From the NCBI RefSeq assembly GCF_001677885.1, contig NZ_LOCQ01000052.1, forward strand, positions 124,001 through 188,000: a DNA stretch of 64,000 bases, given 5' to 3'. The number at the start of each line of letters is the position of its first letter. The stretch's first letter is position 1. A program made the translations under genes and the position numbers. The DNA is from Janthinobacterium psychrotolerans (GTDB taxonomy: Bacteria; Pseudomonadota; Gammaproteobacteria; Burkholderiales; Burkholderiaceae_D). The notes under the pieces were generated by a model. That model was not told the DNA's origin. It worked only from the letters and a program-made list of their open reading frames with translations, and searched no databases. This document shows, piece by piece, positions 16,913 through 24,682 of this stretch.

Positions 16913-17427
16913 TTGTTCTTGACGCGCACATAGTGCTCGGCGGAATAGCGCAAATACGCGATCTCGGCTTCGGTCAGCGCGCGCACCTTGGCGGCCGGGC
17001 GGCCCACATACAGATGGCCGCTTTCGAGCACCTTGCCGGGCGATACCAGGCTGCCGGCGCCCAGCATCACGTTTTTCTCCACCACCACGTCATCCATCAC
17101 GATGCTGCCCATGCCGATCAGGCATTCGTCGCCGATAGTGCAACCGTGCAAAATCACCGAATGGCCGATGGTCACGTATTTGCCGATGGTCAAGGGCGAG
17201 CCGTCGGGCTTGGCGGCATTTTTATGCGACACATGGCCCATGGAAAAATCCTGGATATTGCTGCCTTCGCCGATCACGATGCGGTTGACGTCGCCGCGCA
17301 GCACGCTGTTGCACCAGATGGAACAGTCGTCGCCGATTTGCACGTCGCCGATCACTTGCGCCGTGCCGTGCAGGTAGACGCGCTCGCCGAGAACGGGACG
17401 CGTATTCAGGTAGGAACTCAAGGGCAT
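16885..17427 (-). CDS. Gamma-carbonic anhydrase family protein
   Basis: From the ATG at 17427 the protein has 180 residues: MPLSSYLNTRPVLGERVYLHGTAQVIGDVQIGDDCSIWCNSVLRGD. Repeated hexapeptides form a left-handed beta-helix. The three metal-ligand histidines expected of the Cam/YrdA/PaaY group are visible in MGHVSHKN and TIGHSVILHGC. These trimeric enzymes bind Zn or Fe; many proteobacterial members have low or unproven carbonic anhydrase activity, so the reaction is uncertain. The frame upstream to 17577 is non-coding leader. It overlaps the desaturase gene tail to tail. Confidence 0.9.
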   Translation of the reverse strand: MPLSSYLNTRPVLGERVYLHGTAQVIGDVQIGDDCSIWCNSVLRGDVNRIVIGEGSNIQDFSMGHVSHKNAAKPDGSPLTIGKYVTIGHSVILHGCTIGDECLIGMGSIVMDDVVVEKNVMLGAGSLVSPGKVLESGHLYVGRPAAKVRALTEAEIAYLRYSAEHYVRVKNNYLEGKDDA

Positions 17428-17483
17428 GGTGGTCTCGCTTGATTGCAAATATAAATTGTATGCGGCGGCAGGAAAAAACGGGC

Positions 17484-17514
17484 AAAAAAAAATCCGGCCG
17501 CAGGCAGCCGGATT
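17484..17514 (-). terminator. Rho-independent terminator of ompW
   Basis: On the minus strand AATCCGGC, an 8-nt loop and GCCGGATT form a perfect 8-bp stem followed by a T-run (the A-run at 17484-17492 on +). It lies about 20 nt after the ompW stop codon. Confidence 0.85.
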
Positions 17515-17533
17515 ATGACGATGACGGTAAAGC

Positions 17534-18151
17534 TTAGAAACGGTAGCCGACGCCGAGGCCGAACAGATATGGATCAACCTTGACTTTGCTGACTTTCGCC
17601 CCCGAGATAAACACGTCGCTCTGGATCTGCACTTTCTTGACGTCGAAGTTCAGCGACCAGTTTTTGTCGAGTTTGTAGTCGACACCGGCTTGCAGCGAGT
17701 AGCCCCAGCTGTCGTGCTCCAGGCGGCCTGCGCCACCGAGCAGTTTGACGTCCGAGATATTGGTGTAGTTCACGCCGGCGCCCACATACGGGCTGAATTG
17801 TTTCTCGGGCATGAAGTGGTATTGCAGCGACAGGGTCGGTGGCAAATGCTTGAAGGTGCCGATCCTGGCGCCGTCGAGTTTCACATCGTGTTTTTGCGGA
17901 TAGGTCAGGATCAGTTCAGCGGCGATATTGGGAGTGAAGAAATACGAGATATCGATTTCAGGAATGGTTTTATCGCTGACATGAAGGCGGTCGGATGCGC
18001 CGACGCCACCAACCGGAGCAGATTTATTGGCCGTATCGATTTGCACCACACGGGCGCGTACCAGCCATGGGCTTTCCTGCGCCATGGCGTTGCCGGCAAA
18101 TGCGCCGATGGCGGCCAATACGATCGCTGCTTTGGTTGCGGACTTGTTCAT
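17534..18151 (-). CDS. ompW: OmpW family outer membrane protein
   Basis: The 205-residue protein begins at the ATG at 18151, after a GAGGG site, with a signal peptide MNKSATKAAIVLAAIGAFAGNAMAQESPW. OmpW signatures follow: WLVRARVVQID near the mature N-terminus, PEIDISYFFTPNIAAELILTYPQKHDVKL, LPPTLSLQYHFMPEKQFSPYVGAGVNYTN and the terminal aromatic strand DPYLFGLGVGYRF. It forms an 8-stranded barrel with a hydrophobic channel in the outer membrane. The upstream region carries a perfect FNR/ANR site at the activating position, so oxygen control is likely, as in other proteobacteria. It is divergent from fur. Confidence 0.93.
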   Translation of the reverse strand: MNKSATKAAIVLAAIGAFAGNAMAQESPWLVRARVVQIDTANKSAPVGGVGASDRLHVSDKTIPEIDISYFFTPNIAAELILTYPQKHDVKLDGARIGTFKHLPPTLSLQYHFMPEKQFSPYVGAGVNYTNISDVKLLGGAGRLEHDSWGYSLQAGVDYKLDKNWSLNFDVKKVQIQSDVFISGAKVSKVKVDPYLFGLGVGYRF

Positions 18152-18191
18152 TCTGTTTCCCTCTTTTTTGTCGTTAAGTAACGCAACGAAG

Positions 18192-18231
18192 TCTAAGAGT
18201 GCGGTGCAGCAAAAACTTTGATCCACATCAA
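18192..18231 (-). promoter_or_regulatory. FNR/ANR-type site and promoter of ompW
   Basis: TTGAT-CCAC-ATCAA at 18218-18231 is a perfect match to the FNR/ANR/CRP-FNR dimer consensus TTGAT-N4-ATCAA. On the minus strand a TAGACT -10-like hexamer begins 30 nt after the centre of the site. The predicted start is therefore about 41 nt from the centre, the class II activation geometry, leaving a leader of about 30 nt before the ATG at 18151. Confidence 0.75.
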
Positions 18232-18326
18232 AGAGTGCCGCAAGGTATAAAACAGCGCCTTTTTTCCTCGCACAGGTCAAGAAAATGATGCATTGCAACG
18301 TAATCCCGCTGGGCCGTACCCAACAA

Positions 18327-18361
18327 ATGAGAATAGTAATGATTATCATTTGCGATATAAT
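18327..18361 (+). promoter_or_regulatory. Fur box and promoter of fur
   Basis: AATGAGAATAGTAATGATTATCATT (18326-18350) overlaps in series with the Fur consensus GATAATGATAATCATTATC; the core AATGATTATCATT is palindromic. A perfect TATAAT -10 follows at 18356-18361. Binding would block the polymerase, giving negative autoregulation of fur. Confidence 0.8.
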
Positions 18362-18398
18362 GCGCCCTTATCTGACGTTCATATAAGGGATGGGAGAC

Positions 18399-18836
18399 AT
18401 GGATATATTGAGGGAACTGCGTGAATCAGGGTTGAAAGTCACCATACCGCGCCTGCGGATTCTGCAGCTGTTTCAAGAAGGAAGCATCAAGCACCTGAGT
18501 GCGGACGATGTCTATAAACTGTTGTTGGCTGAAAAAATCGATGTGGGCCTGGCCACCATTTACCGTGTACTGATGCAGTTTGCCGAGGCCGGTATTCTGT
18601 TCCGCCGCCATTTCGAATCAGGCCACGCCGTGTTCGAGCTCAACGAAGGCCAGCACCACGACCACCTGGTGTGCACCGGCTGCGGCAAGGTCGACGAATT
18701 CGTCGACGAAGGCATCGAGTTGCGCCAGCACGAGATCGCCACCGAGCACGGCTTCGTGCTGCATGAGCATGCCTTGTCGCTGTACGGCACCTGCGCCGAC
18801 TGCACGGCAAAAAAAGTCCCTCCCCGCAAGCCCTGA
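18399..18836 (+). CDS. fur: Ferric uptake regulator Fur
   Basis: The ATG at 18399 is preferred (GGGAG 3-7 nt upstream); an ATG at 18390 would add three residues. The 145-residue protein has the winged helix MDILRELRESGLKVTIPRLRILQLF...HLSADDVYKLLLAEKIDVGLATIYRVLMQFAEAGIL. The metal-binding dimerisation domain follows, with HFESGHAVFELNEGQHHDHLVCTGCGKVDEFVDEGIE, then CADC. The HHDHLVC motif and both CxxC pairs are intact. It is an Fe2+-dependent repressor. A Fur box overlaps its own promoter and another precedes the TonB receptor gene at 47.6 kb. Confidence 0.95.
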   Translation: MDILRELRESGLKVTIPRLRILQLFQEGSIKHLSADDVYKLLLAEKIDVGLATIYRVLMQFAEAGILFRRHFESGHAVFELNEGQHHDHLVCTGCGKVDEFVDEGIELRQHEIATEHGFVLHEHALSLYGTCADCTAKKVPPRKP

Positions 18837-18879
18837 CGACAGCCTTGCGCCAAGATGCTGCAACGCTGAAAGGAACCGC

Positions 18880-19227
18880 ATGTATATCGGAGAACTGGCG
18901 CGCCTGACCGGCGCCACCCCCAAGGCCTTGCGCCACTATGAAACCCTGGGCCTGCTGAAAGGCGTGCGGCGCGCCGGTGTCTACCGCCGCTATACGCAGC
19001 AGGACCTGGCGCAGGTGACGTTGATCCGCCAGGCGCAATCGCTGGGCTTCAGGCTGGCCGAACTGCTGCCCATCCTGGCCGGCGACGACACCGACTGGGC
19101 GGCCCTGCGCCGCCATGTCGCCGACAAGCGCGCGCAATTGCACCAGGAGATCGCCCGCCTGCAACGGCTCGACGCGCAACTGCAGTCCATTGATACGGAA
19201 ATCATCGATTGCCTGCAACGCGCTTGA
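18880..19227 (+). CDS. MerR family transcriptional regulator
   Basis: The 115-residue protein starts at the ATG at 18880 behind AAAGGAAC: MYIGELARLTGATPKALRHYETLGLLKGVRRAGVYRRYTQQDLAQVTLIRQAQSLGFRLAELLPIL. This is a complete MerR DNA-binding domain with a long dimerisation helix (WAALRRHVADKRAQLHQEIARLQRLDAQL). The C-terminal effector part is very short and has no metal-binding cysteines, so it probably senses redox state or small molecules, or acts as a dimer without ligand. The next gene, a NAD(P)H oxidoreductase 57 nt downstream, is the likely target. Such regulators are typically encoded beside the quinone reductases they control. Confidence 0.88.
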   Translation: MYIGELARLTGATPKALRHYETLGLLKGVRRAGVYRRYTQQDLAQVTLIRQAQSLGFRLAELLPILAGDDTDWAALRRHVADKRAQLHQEIARLQRLDAQLQSIDTEIIDCLQRA

Positions 19228-19284
19228 CTCTGCCCCATGGGGCAGGCTTTAGCATGGCGGCTGTTCACTACATGAAAGCTCCTC

Positions 19285-19866
19285 ATGCGCAAACGCATCC
19301 TGGTCATCCTTGGCCATCCATCAAACCACAGTTTTTGCGCCGCCCTGGCCGGCGCCTATCTGGCATCGGCGCGCAGCGCCGGCCACGAGGTGCGCGAACT
19401 GCGCCTGGGCCAGCTCGCCTTTGATCCCATCCTGCACCAGGGCTACCGCCAGGTGCAGCCGCTGGAAGCGGACCTGGTGGCAGCGCAGGAAGCGATCAGC
19501 TGGGCCCAGCATCTGGTGTTCGCCTATCCGATCTGGTGGGGCGGCGCACCGGCCCTGCTCAAGGGCTTCGTCGACCGCGTCTTCCTGCCCGGCTACGCCT
19601 TCAAATACCGTCCCGGCAAGGCCTTCCCGGCGCAGCTGCTGAGCGGCCGCACGGCCCAGCTGCTGGTGACGATGGATACGCCGCCGTGGTATTTCCGCTG
19701 GGTCTACCGCATGCCAGGCATTCATCAGCTGCGCAAGACCACCCTGGAATTTTGCGGCGTCAAGCCCGTGAGCGTGGCCAGCTTCGGCCCGCTGCTCGGT
19801 TCGACCGATGCCAACAGGGAGCGCTGGCTGGCCCAGGCGCGCGCGCTGGCCAGCACACTGGCCTGA
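19285..19866 (+). CDS. NAD(P)H dehydrogenase (quinone), flavodoxin-fold
   Basis: The 193-residue protein RILVILGHPSNHSFCAALAGAYLASARSAGHEVRELRL has the N-terminal flavodoxin-like FMN/FAD loop (GHPxxxSF). The segment WAQHLVFAYPIWWGGAPALLKGFVDRVFLPGYAFKY is diagnostic of the NQO1/KefF/MdaB group. These cytoplasmic enzymes reduce quinones by two electrons and protect against electrophiles. It lies directly downstream of a MerR-type regulator on the same strand, so induction by redox-active compounds is likely (inference from context). Confidence 0.88.
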   Translation: MRKRILVILGHPSNHSFCAALAGAYLASARSAGHEVRELRLGQLAFDPILHQGYRQVQPLEADLVAAQEAISWAQHLVFAYPIWWGGAPALLKGFVDRVFLPGYAFKYRPGKAFPAQLLSGRTAQLLVTMDTPPWYFRWVYRMPGIHQLRKTTLEFCGVKPVSVASFGPLLGSTDANRERWLAQARALASTLA

Positions 19867-20022
19867 CTGTAAAGCTTGCCGTGAAGCCATTTCAAATAAG
19901 CGTTTGGCAAGCTGGTAATCATCCTGTCATATTCGGCGGCTACCATATCGACATTGCCTTTTTGCCAGCCGCCTTGCGCTCCTGGCAAGCAGGCGCCGAT
20001 TGTCTTGTAAAGGTAGCCGCCA

Positions 20023-21252
20023 GTGGAGTTCAACGCCTCTCGATTGCATCTTCCCCGTTATCGCTCTTCCGTTGCGGCCGACCTGTGCATCGCCACCGAA
20101 TCGGTACAGGCCGACGCCAATAACTTTGCCGTGCTGGAACTGTTTACCGAACGGCGCGACATGATGAGTTTGCCCGTGACGGAGCAGGACCGGCCGATCG
20201 GCCTGATCAGCCGTAATATTTTCATGTCGCAGATGTCCAAGCCCTTCTATCACGAGGTATATGGCAAGAAGAGCTGCATCGCCTTCATGGACAAGGAGCC
20301 GCTGATCGTCGACGCCGCCATGAGCATCGAGGACCTGACTTTTCGCGCCGTCGAGGCGGGTGAAAAGGCGCTGGCCGACGGTTTCATCATCACCGAAGAC
20401 GGCGTGCTGGCCGGGGTTGGCTTCGGCCTGCAGCTGATGAACGTGGTGGCCACCCTGCAGGCCGAGAAAAACCGCCAGATCATGCACAGCATCGATTACG
20501 CCAGCGTGATCCAGCGCGCGCTGCTGCGCTCGTCCTCGGCCGAGCTGCGCGCCGCCCTGCCCGACGCCCATCTGGAATGGCAGCCGCGCGATGTGGTCGG
20601 CGGCGATTTTTACCTGTTCGAGCGCCATGCGGGCGGCTGGTTCGCGGCGCTGGCCGACTGCACCGGCCACGGCGTGCCCGGCGCCTTCATGACCCTGATC
20701 GCCTCGTCCGCCCTGAGCCAGGCGCTGCGCGACCTCGGGCCGCACGACCCTGCCGCCCTGATCGGCGCCGTCAGCCGCGCCATCAAGACCTTGCTGGGCC
20801 AGGATGACGCCACTGTCGAAGCCGGCGCCGGCTCGAACGACGGCATGGACTGCGCCTTTATCTGCCATGACGACGCCAGCGGCCAATTGCATTTCGCCGG
20901 CGCCAAGCAGTCGCTGTACCTGGTCGCGCCCGGCCAGGACGAGGTGCAATGCCTGGATGGCGCGCGCATGGGCGTCGGCTATGTCGACACGCCGGCCGGC
21001 CACGCCTGGCAGAACCATGTGCTCGAGGTGGTACCGGGCAGCCTGCTGTTCCTGACCACCGACGGCCTGCTCGACCAGATCGGTGGCGCGCGCGATATCG
21101 CCTACGGCAAGCGGCGCATGCGCGAGCAATTGCTGGCGCGCCGCGCGGCGCCGGCCGGCGAGGTGGCGGCGGCCCTGCTGCACGACTTCGGCGCCTGGCA
21201 GGGCAAGCAGCCGCGCCGCGACGACCTGACGTTTTTCTGTTTCCGCCTGTAG
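20023..21252 (+). CDS. siaA: PP2C/SpoIIE-type serine phosphatase with N-terminal CBS-like module (SiaA-like)
   Basis: The protein has 409 residues from the GTG at 20023 (AAAGG 9 nt upstream). The C-terminal half is a PP2C-like SpoIIE phosphatase: EWQPRDVVGGDFYLF, LADCTGHGVPGAFMTLIASSALSQ, PGSLLFLTTDGLLDQIGG and RRDDLTFFCFRL. The metal-binding aspartates are present, so it should be active. In Pseudomonas SiaA the sensor is a membrane HAMP region. Here no transmembrane segment is seen; residues 40-145 resemble a CBS pair (LPVTEQDRPIGLISRN, ADGFIITEDGVLAGVGFGLQLM), followed by a linker helix. It probably dephosphorylates the SiaC homologue two genes downstream. Confidence 0.88.
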   Translation: MEFNASRLHLPRYRSSVAADLCIATESVQADANNFAVLELFTERRDMMSLPVTEQDRPIGLISRNIFMSQMSKPFYHEVYGKKSCIAFMDKEPLIVDAAMSIEDLTFRAVEAGEKALADGFIITEDGVLAGVGFGLQLMNVVATLQAEKNRQIMHSIDYASVIQRALLRSSSAELRAALPDAHLEWQPRDVVGGDFYLFERHAGGWFAALADCTGHGVPGAFMTLIASSALSQALRDLGPHDPAALIGAVSRAIKTLLGQDDATVEAGAGSNDGMDCAFICHDDASGQLHFAGAKQSLYLVAPGQDEVQCLDGARMGVGYVDTPAGHAWQNHVLEVVPGSLLFLTTDGLLDQIGGARDIAYGKRRMREQLLARRAAPAGEVAAALLHDFGAWQGKQPRRDDLTFFCFRL

Positions 21253-21304
21253 CCCGGCGTGTCACTTTTACCCACCGCAGCGATCACCCTCCAGGAGCAC
21301 TGAC

Positions 21305-21862
21305 GTGCTGTATCAAGAATTCAACGAGTTTTGGGATGTGGCGCGCAAGCGCAATATCATCTTTTTCTACACGGGCTATTTTTCGCAGCACGTGGTGAGC
21401 GCCATTTCCGAAACCATCAAGGCGCGCCTGGATACGGCCGGCGCGGCCGGCCCCACGCGCCGGCGCATCTTTTCCTCGTTTATCGAAATGTCGCAGAACG
21501 TCATGCACTATTCGTCCGACAGCCTGACGCCGAACGCCCAACTCGACCAGCAGATGCGACGCGGCTCGTTTTGCATCGGCACCCGCGGCGACAGTTTTTT
21601 CCTGCTGTGCGCCAATCCCGTCTCGACCGAGAACGTGGCGCAGATCCGCAGCCGCCTGGAGCCGCTGCACACGATGACGATGGAAGAAATCCGCCTGGCC
21701 TATAAAAAGGCGCTGCGCGAGGAAGCGCCGTCCGACAGCAAGGGCGCCGGCCTGGGTTTCCTGACACTGGCGCGCGACGCCAGCGAACCGCTGGAATTCG
21801 AGTTCGCGCAGGACCCGCAAGAGCCAGGCAGCACCATCTTCTGCATCAAAGCCATCATCTGA
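21305..21862 (+). CDS. siaB: SiaB family protein kinase
   Basis: The 185-residue protein LYQEFNEFWDVARKRNIIFFYTGYFSQHVVSAISETIKARLDTAGA...RRRIFSSFIEMSQNVMHYSSD matches the SiaB family, small GHKL-like kinases that phosphorylate the SiaC partner-switch protein. The N-box-like helix FIEMSQNVMHYS and the glycine-rich SDSKGAGLGFLTLAR near the C-terminus are the nucleotide-binding elements. It is cytoplasmic. It sits 52 nt after siaA and 22 nt before siaC, with a CCAGGAGCACTGAC site before the GTG at 21305. In the known pathway SiaB opposes SiaA. Confidence 0.88.
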   Translation: MLYQEFNEFWDVARKRNIIFFYTGYFSQHVVSAISETIKARLDTAGAAGPTRRRIFSSFIEMSQNVMHYSSDSLTPNAQLDQQMRRGSFCIGTRGDSFFLLCANPVSTENVAQIRSRLEPLHTMTMEEIRLAYKKALREEAPSDSKGAGLGFLTLARDASEPLEFEFAQDPQEPGSTIFCIKAII

Positions 21863-21884
21863 AAGAGCCGACCCAGGAAAGCAT

Positions 21885-22289
21885 ATGCAATCACCGTCCC
21901 CTTTGCCACCGTTGTTCCTCGCCGCGACCCCGAGTTCGCCCGAAATCGATTTCCGCTTCGAACAGCACACCCTGTCGATCAAGGGTGAATCGTACCCCGA
22001 AAACGCGGCCGCCTTTTACGGGCCGCTGAACGCCGCCGTGCGCAACTACGTGGAAACCTGCCACGACGCGCAGATTACCGTGCATGTCTCGCTGGCCTAC
22101 TTCAACAGCTCCAGCACCAAGATGCTGTTTACCCTGTTCGACATCCTGAACCAGGCCGCCATCGACGGCAACCGCGTGCGCCTGAACTGGTACCACGACG
22201 AAGACGACGACACCATCCTGGAGTTTGGCCAGGAACTGCAGCAGGACTTCACGGCGCTGGACTTCCACGACCACGCCGTGGGCGGCTAG
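21885..22289 (+). CDS. siaC: SiaC family regulatory phosphoprotein (DUF1987)
   Basis: The 134-residue protein reads FLAATPSSPEIDFRFEQHTLSIKGESYPENAAAFYGPLNAAVRNYVE...ITVHVSLAYFNSSSTKMLFTLFDIL, the DUF1987/SiaC fold, related to anti-sigma-factor antagonists. In Pseudomonas aeruginosa the unphosphorylated form binds and activates the diguanylate cyclase SiaD. The phospho-acceptor falls in an N-T-S-S stretch there; the equivalent here is N-S-S-S (Ser75 and neighbours), so a serine would be the acceptor. AGGAAAG lies 5 nt before the ATG. It ends 3 nt before siaD. Confidence 0.9.
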   Translation: MQSPSPLPPLFLAATPSSPEIDFRFEQHTLSIKGESYPENAAAFYGPLNAAVRNYVETCHDAQITVHVSLAYFNSSSTKMLFTLFDILNQAAIDGNRVRLNWYHDEDDDTILEFGQELQQDFTALDFHDHAVGG

Positions 22290-22292
22290 CAC

Positions 22293-23030
22293 ATGGGTGC
22301 GCAGATGTCCGCCGCCAGCCTGGAACCCGATCTGTTTACCGAGGAAGCGGCAGCGCTGGCGGCCGCGCGCGAACTGCACGCCGACGACGGCGCCAGCGGC
22401 GAAGCGCAGCGCCGCATGCTCGGTGAATTGATCGTCCACTACGAACGCCTGATGCGCGAGACGCGCCGTTTGATACGCCGCAGCGACCGCGCCGAGCGCG
22501 ACATGCATGTATTGAACCGCGAACTGCAGGCGCTGGCCGGCCAGCTGGAATACCGCGCCACCCACGATCCGCTGACCGGCGCGCTCAATCGTGGCGCCGT
22601 GATCGAACAGGCGTCACACTGCCTGGCGCACGGCGACATGGCGCTGATCGTGCTCGATATCGACCTGTTCAAGCAGGTCAACGACGACTTCGGCCACCCG
22701 GCCGGCGATGGCGTGATCCGCGCGGTGGTCGACTGCCTGCACGACCTGCTGGGACAGCACACGCCGATCGGCAGGGTCGGCGGCGAAGAATTCTCGGTGG
22801 TCTGGCCTACCTCCTCGCGCCAGGAAGCGCAGCAGGTGGCGCAGGATATCTGCGATGCCATCGCCGCGCGCGCGCAGCCGGCGCCGATCACGCGCCCGGT
22901 CACCGTCAGCGTGGGCGTGAGCTGGAACCGCGCCGGCACCGCGTTTGAACACGCCTACAGCCATGCCGACCAGGCGCTGTACCAGGCCAAGCGCGACGGG
23001 CGCAATTGCGTGCGCGTATGGCTGGATTAA
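22293..23030 (+). CDS. siaD: Diguanylate cyclase (GGDEF), SiaD-like
   Basis: The protein has 245 residues (an in-frame ATG at 22305 is an alternative start). A charged coiled-coil segment (LIVHYERLMRETRRLIRRSDRAERDMHVLNRELQALAGQLEYRA) precedes a full GGDEF domain: THDPLTGALNRGAVIEQ, DIDLFKQVNDDFGHPAGDGV and the active-site RVGGEEFSVVW. The RxxD inhibitory site is absent (TPIG region), so product inhibition at that site is not expected. No membrane segment is present. It makes c-di-GMP when engaged by SiaC, completing the phosphatase-kinase-switch-cyclase cassette. It is convergent with the next gene, stop to stop. Confidence 0.93.
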   Translation: MGAQMSAASLEPDLFTEEAAALAAARELHADDGASGEAQRRMLGELIVHYERLMRETRRLIRRSDRAERDMHVLNRELQALAGQLEYRATHDPLTGALNRGAVIEQASHCLAHGDMALIVLDIDLFKQVNDDFGHPAGDGVIRAVVDCLHDLLGQHTPIGRVGGEEFSVVWPTSSRQEAQQVAQDICDAIAARAQPAPITRPVTVSVGVSWNRAGTAFEHAYSHADQALYQAKRDGRNCVRVWLD

Positions 23031-23750
23031 TTACTTGAGCAGATCGTGGCGCGCCATGGCGCCATCGCGGCGCATGGCCGCCACGGCGCGCTGCATGGCC
23101 GCATACTGGTTTTCCGGCAGCTGCCGGTTACAGGCCAGATACGTCTGCACGCGGTTGAAGGTCAGCAGCGGCACCACCATGCCCTCCCACTCCTTGCCGG
23201 CGAACGGCCGGCTGCCGGTCGCCATGCCCACCGCCCACAAGTCGATACGCCCCAGCAGCAGCTTTTGCGCGTTGATCCACTCCTGCGCGACGGGCGCCAC
23301 TTCCAGTCCGCGCGCACGCAAATAAGCGTCGCGCGCGTCACCAAGCACGGTGCCGATCACCAGCCCGCGCGCATCGTCGAGGCTGCGCAAGCTGAAGTTG
23401 CGGCTGGCCAGCCCGTACAAGATCCATTCGGCTTCGTTCAGCGGCCCGACCCAGCGAAACAATGCTTCGCGCTCGGGCGTGCGGGTGGTGGAGTACACAC
23501 AGGTGTCGGGCTCGCGCAGCGCTTGCGCATAGGCGCGCTTCCAGGGCAGCAGTTCGATGGTGTAGGCAATGCCGGCGCGCGCCAGCAGGTCGCGCACCTT
23601 GGCCGTTTCACGGCCGACGACAACGCTACCTTCCATCATGCTCGCCGGCGGCAGGAATTCGCTGACCATGCGCAGCGGCGTCTGCGCCGCCACCATGTCC
23701 GGCGCCGTCAGCACCGCGGCCAGCAGCCATGCGATAAGTCCTTGCTTCAT
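23031..23750 (-). CDS. Periplasmic solute-binding protein (SBP_bac_3-like), orphan
   Basis: The 239-residue protein has a signal peptide (MKQGLIAWLLAAVLTAPDMVAAQ). Features of the type 3 solute-binding family follow: LRMVSEFLPPASMMEGSVVVGRETAKVRDLLARAGIAYTIELLPWKRAYAQALREPDTCVYSTTRTPEREALFRWVGPL, then LVIGTVLGDARDAYLRARGLEVAPV. No permease or ATPase gene is adjacent, so it may be an orphan binding protein or sensor input. The ligand is not predictable, though the PWKRAYAQ signature is common in proteobacterial orphan binding proteins. It lies on the same strand as the deoR-type gene, 26 nt downstream of it. Confidence 0.82.
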   Translation of the reverse strand: MKQGLIAWLLAAVLTAPDMVAAQTPLRMVSEFLPPASMMEGSVVVGRETAKVRDLLARAGIAYTIELLPWKRAYAQALREPDTCVYSTTRTPEREALFRWVGPLNEAEWILYGLASRNFSLRSLDDARGLVIGTVLGDARDAYLRARGLEVAPVAQEWINAQKLLLGRIDLWAVGMATGSRPFAGKEWEGMVVPLLTFNRVQTYLACNRQLPENQYAAMQRAVAAMRRDGAMARHDLLK

Positions 23751-23776
23751 GCTTGCTTTCCTGCCCTGAACGGTAT

Positions 23777-24559
23777 TTAAGCGGCCGCAATCTCCAGCGG
23801 CCAGCCCTGGAACTGCTCGCGCACGGCCGGCGCCGGCTCGCCCCCGACGACGATGGTCGAAAACACGTCGAGCGGGCTGAAAAACGCCGTACGCACCCGT
23901 CCCAGCTTGCTCTCGTCAACCACCAGTATGCGCTCGCTGGCGCTGCGGATGGCGGCCTGCTTGACGGCCACTTCATGAAAATGGGAACAGCTGACGCCAC
24001 GCACCGGATCGGCGCCACCGGCGGAAATGAAGGCCTTGCCGACACCCAGGCGGCCCAGGTACTGCACCGCCTCTTCCGAATAATAGGTTTCCGACGAGGC
24101 CTGGAACAGGCCGCCGAGCAGGATCAGCTGGGTGTTCCTGCGCTTGCTGAGGATGTTGGCAATGTTCATGGAGTAACAAACCACGGTCAGGGCGATATCG
24201 TCCGGCAAGACCGAGGCGAACTGCATCATGGTCGTGCCGCAATCGATGAAGAGCATGTCGCCGTCGTTGACAAAGGTGGCGGCGCGCTGGCAGGCCAGGC
24301 GCTTTCTCACCGTATGCTGGTCGAGCTCCTCGGCCAGCACGTATTTTTCCGCAGCAATTGGAAATGTTGCTTCCAAAACATAGCCACCGAGACAGGACAG
24401 CGTGCTGTCGCCGCCTGCCAGGTCGCGGCGTATCGTCATTTCCGTCACGCCGAGCAATTCGGCAACACGGCTCAACAATGCAGGACCCGAGCTTTTGACC
24501 AGGGCCTGCATCCGTTCCAGCCGCAGTTGGCGCGCCTTGGCGCCCGCAGTTTGTCGCAT
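23777..24559 (-). CDS. deoR: DeoR/GlpR family transcriptional regulator of the deoxyribose locus
   Basis: The protein has 260 residues from the ATG at 24559 (GAAAG site upstream); the longer frame runs into the operator region. The N-terminal HTH is RLERMQALVKSSGPALLSRVAELLGVTEMTIRRDLA. The DeoR C-terminal sugar-phosphate domain carries DGDMLFIDCGTTMMQFASVLPD, GLFQASSETYYSEEAVQYLGRLGVGKAFISAGG and ILVVDESKLGRV. It is divergent from the deoC operon and shares with it a palindromic operator. Family members usually act as repressors relieved by a phosphorylated sugar, here perhaps deoxyribose-5-phosphate (inference). Confidence 0.9.
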   Translation of the reverse strand: MRQTAGAKARQLRLERMQALVKSSGPALLSRVAELLGVTEMTIRRDLAGGDSTLSCLGGYVLEATFPIAAEKYVLAEELDQHTVRKRLACQRAATFVNDGDMLFIDCGTTMMQFASVLPDDIALTVVCYSMNIANILSKRRNTQLILLGGLFQASSETYYSEEAVQYLGRLGVGKAFISAGGADPVRGVSCSHFHEVAVKQAAIRSASERILVVDESKLGRVRTAFFSPLDVFSTIVVGGEPAPAVREQFQGWPLEIAAA

Positions 24560-24618
24560 GGTGATACTTTCGCTCTTGATAACGTGTAAGTAGGGATTGT
24601 AGCAGCAACTAATCTGCA

Positions 24619-24682
24619 TGTTATTAGAAAAAAGTGGTTGCACAAATAAATGTTATTGGCGTAACATAAAACCGTTGTGCAA
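24619..24682. promoter_or_regulatory. Nested palindromes in the deoR-deoC intergenic region (probable DeoR operator)
   Basis: TGTTA-TTGGCG-TAACA (24651-24666) has the same half-sites and 6-nt spacing as the E. coli DeoR operator (TGTTA-N6-TAACA). A second half-site, TGTTATTAG, lies at 24619-24627. The palindrome is framed by TTGCACAA (24638-24645) and its reverse complement TTGTGCAA (24675-24682), giving a nested, nearly concentric symmetry. The arrangement would let one repressor control both directions. Confidence 0.7.
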
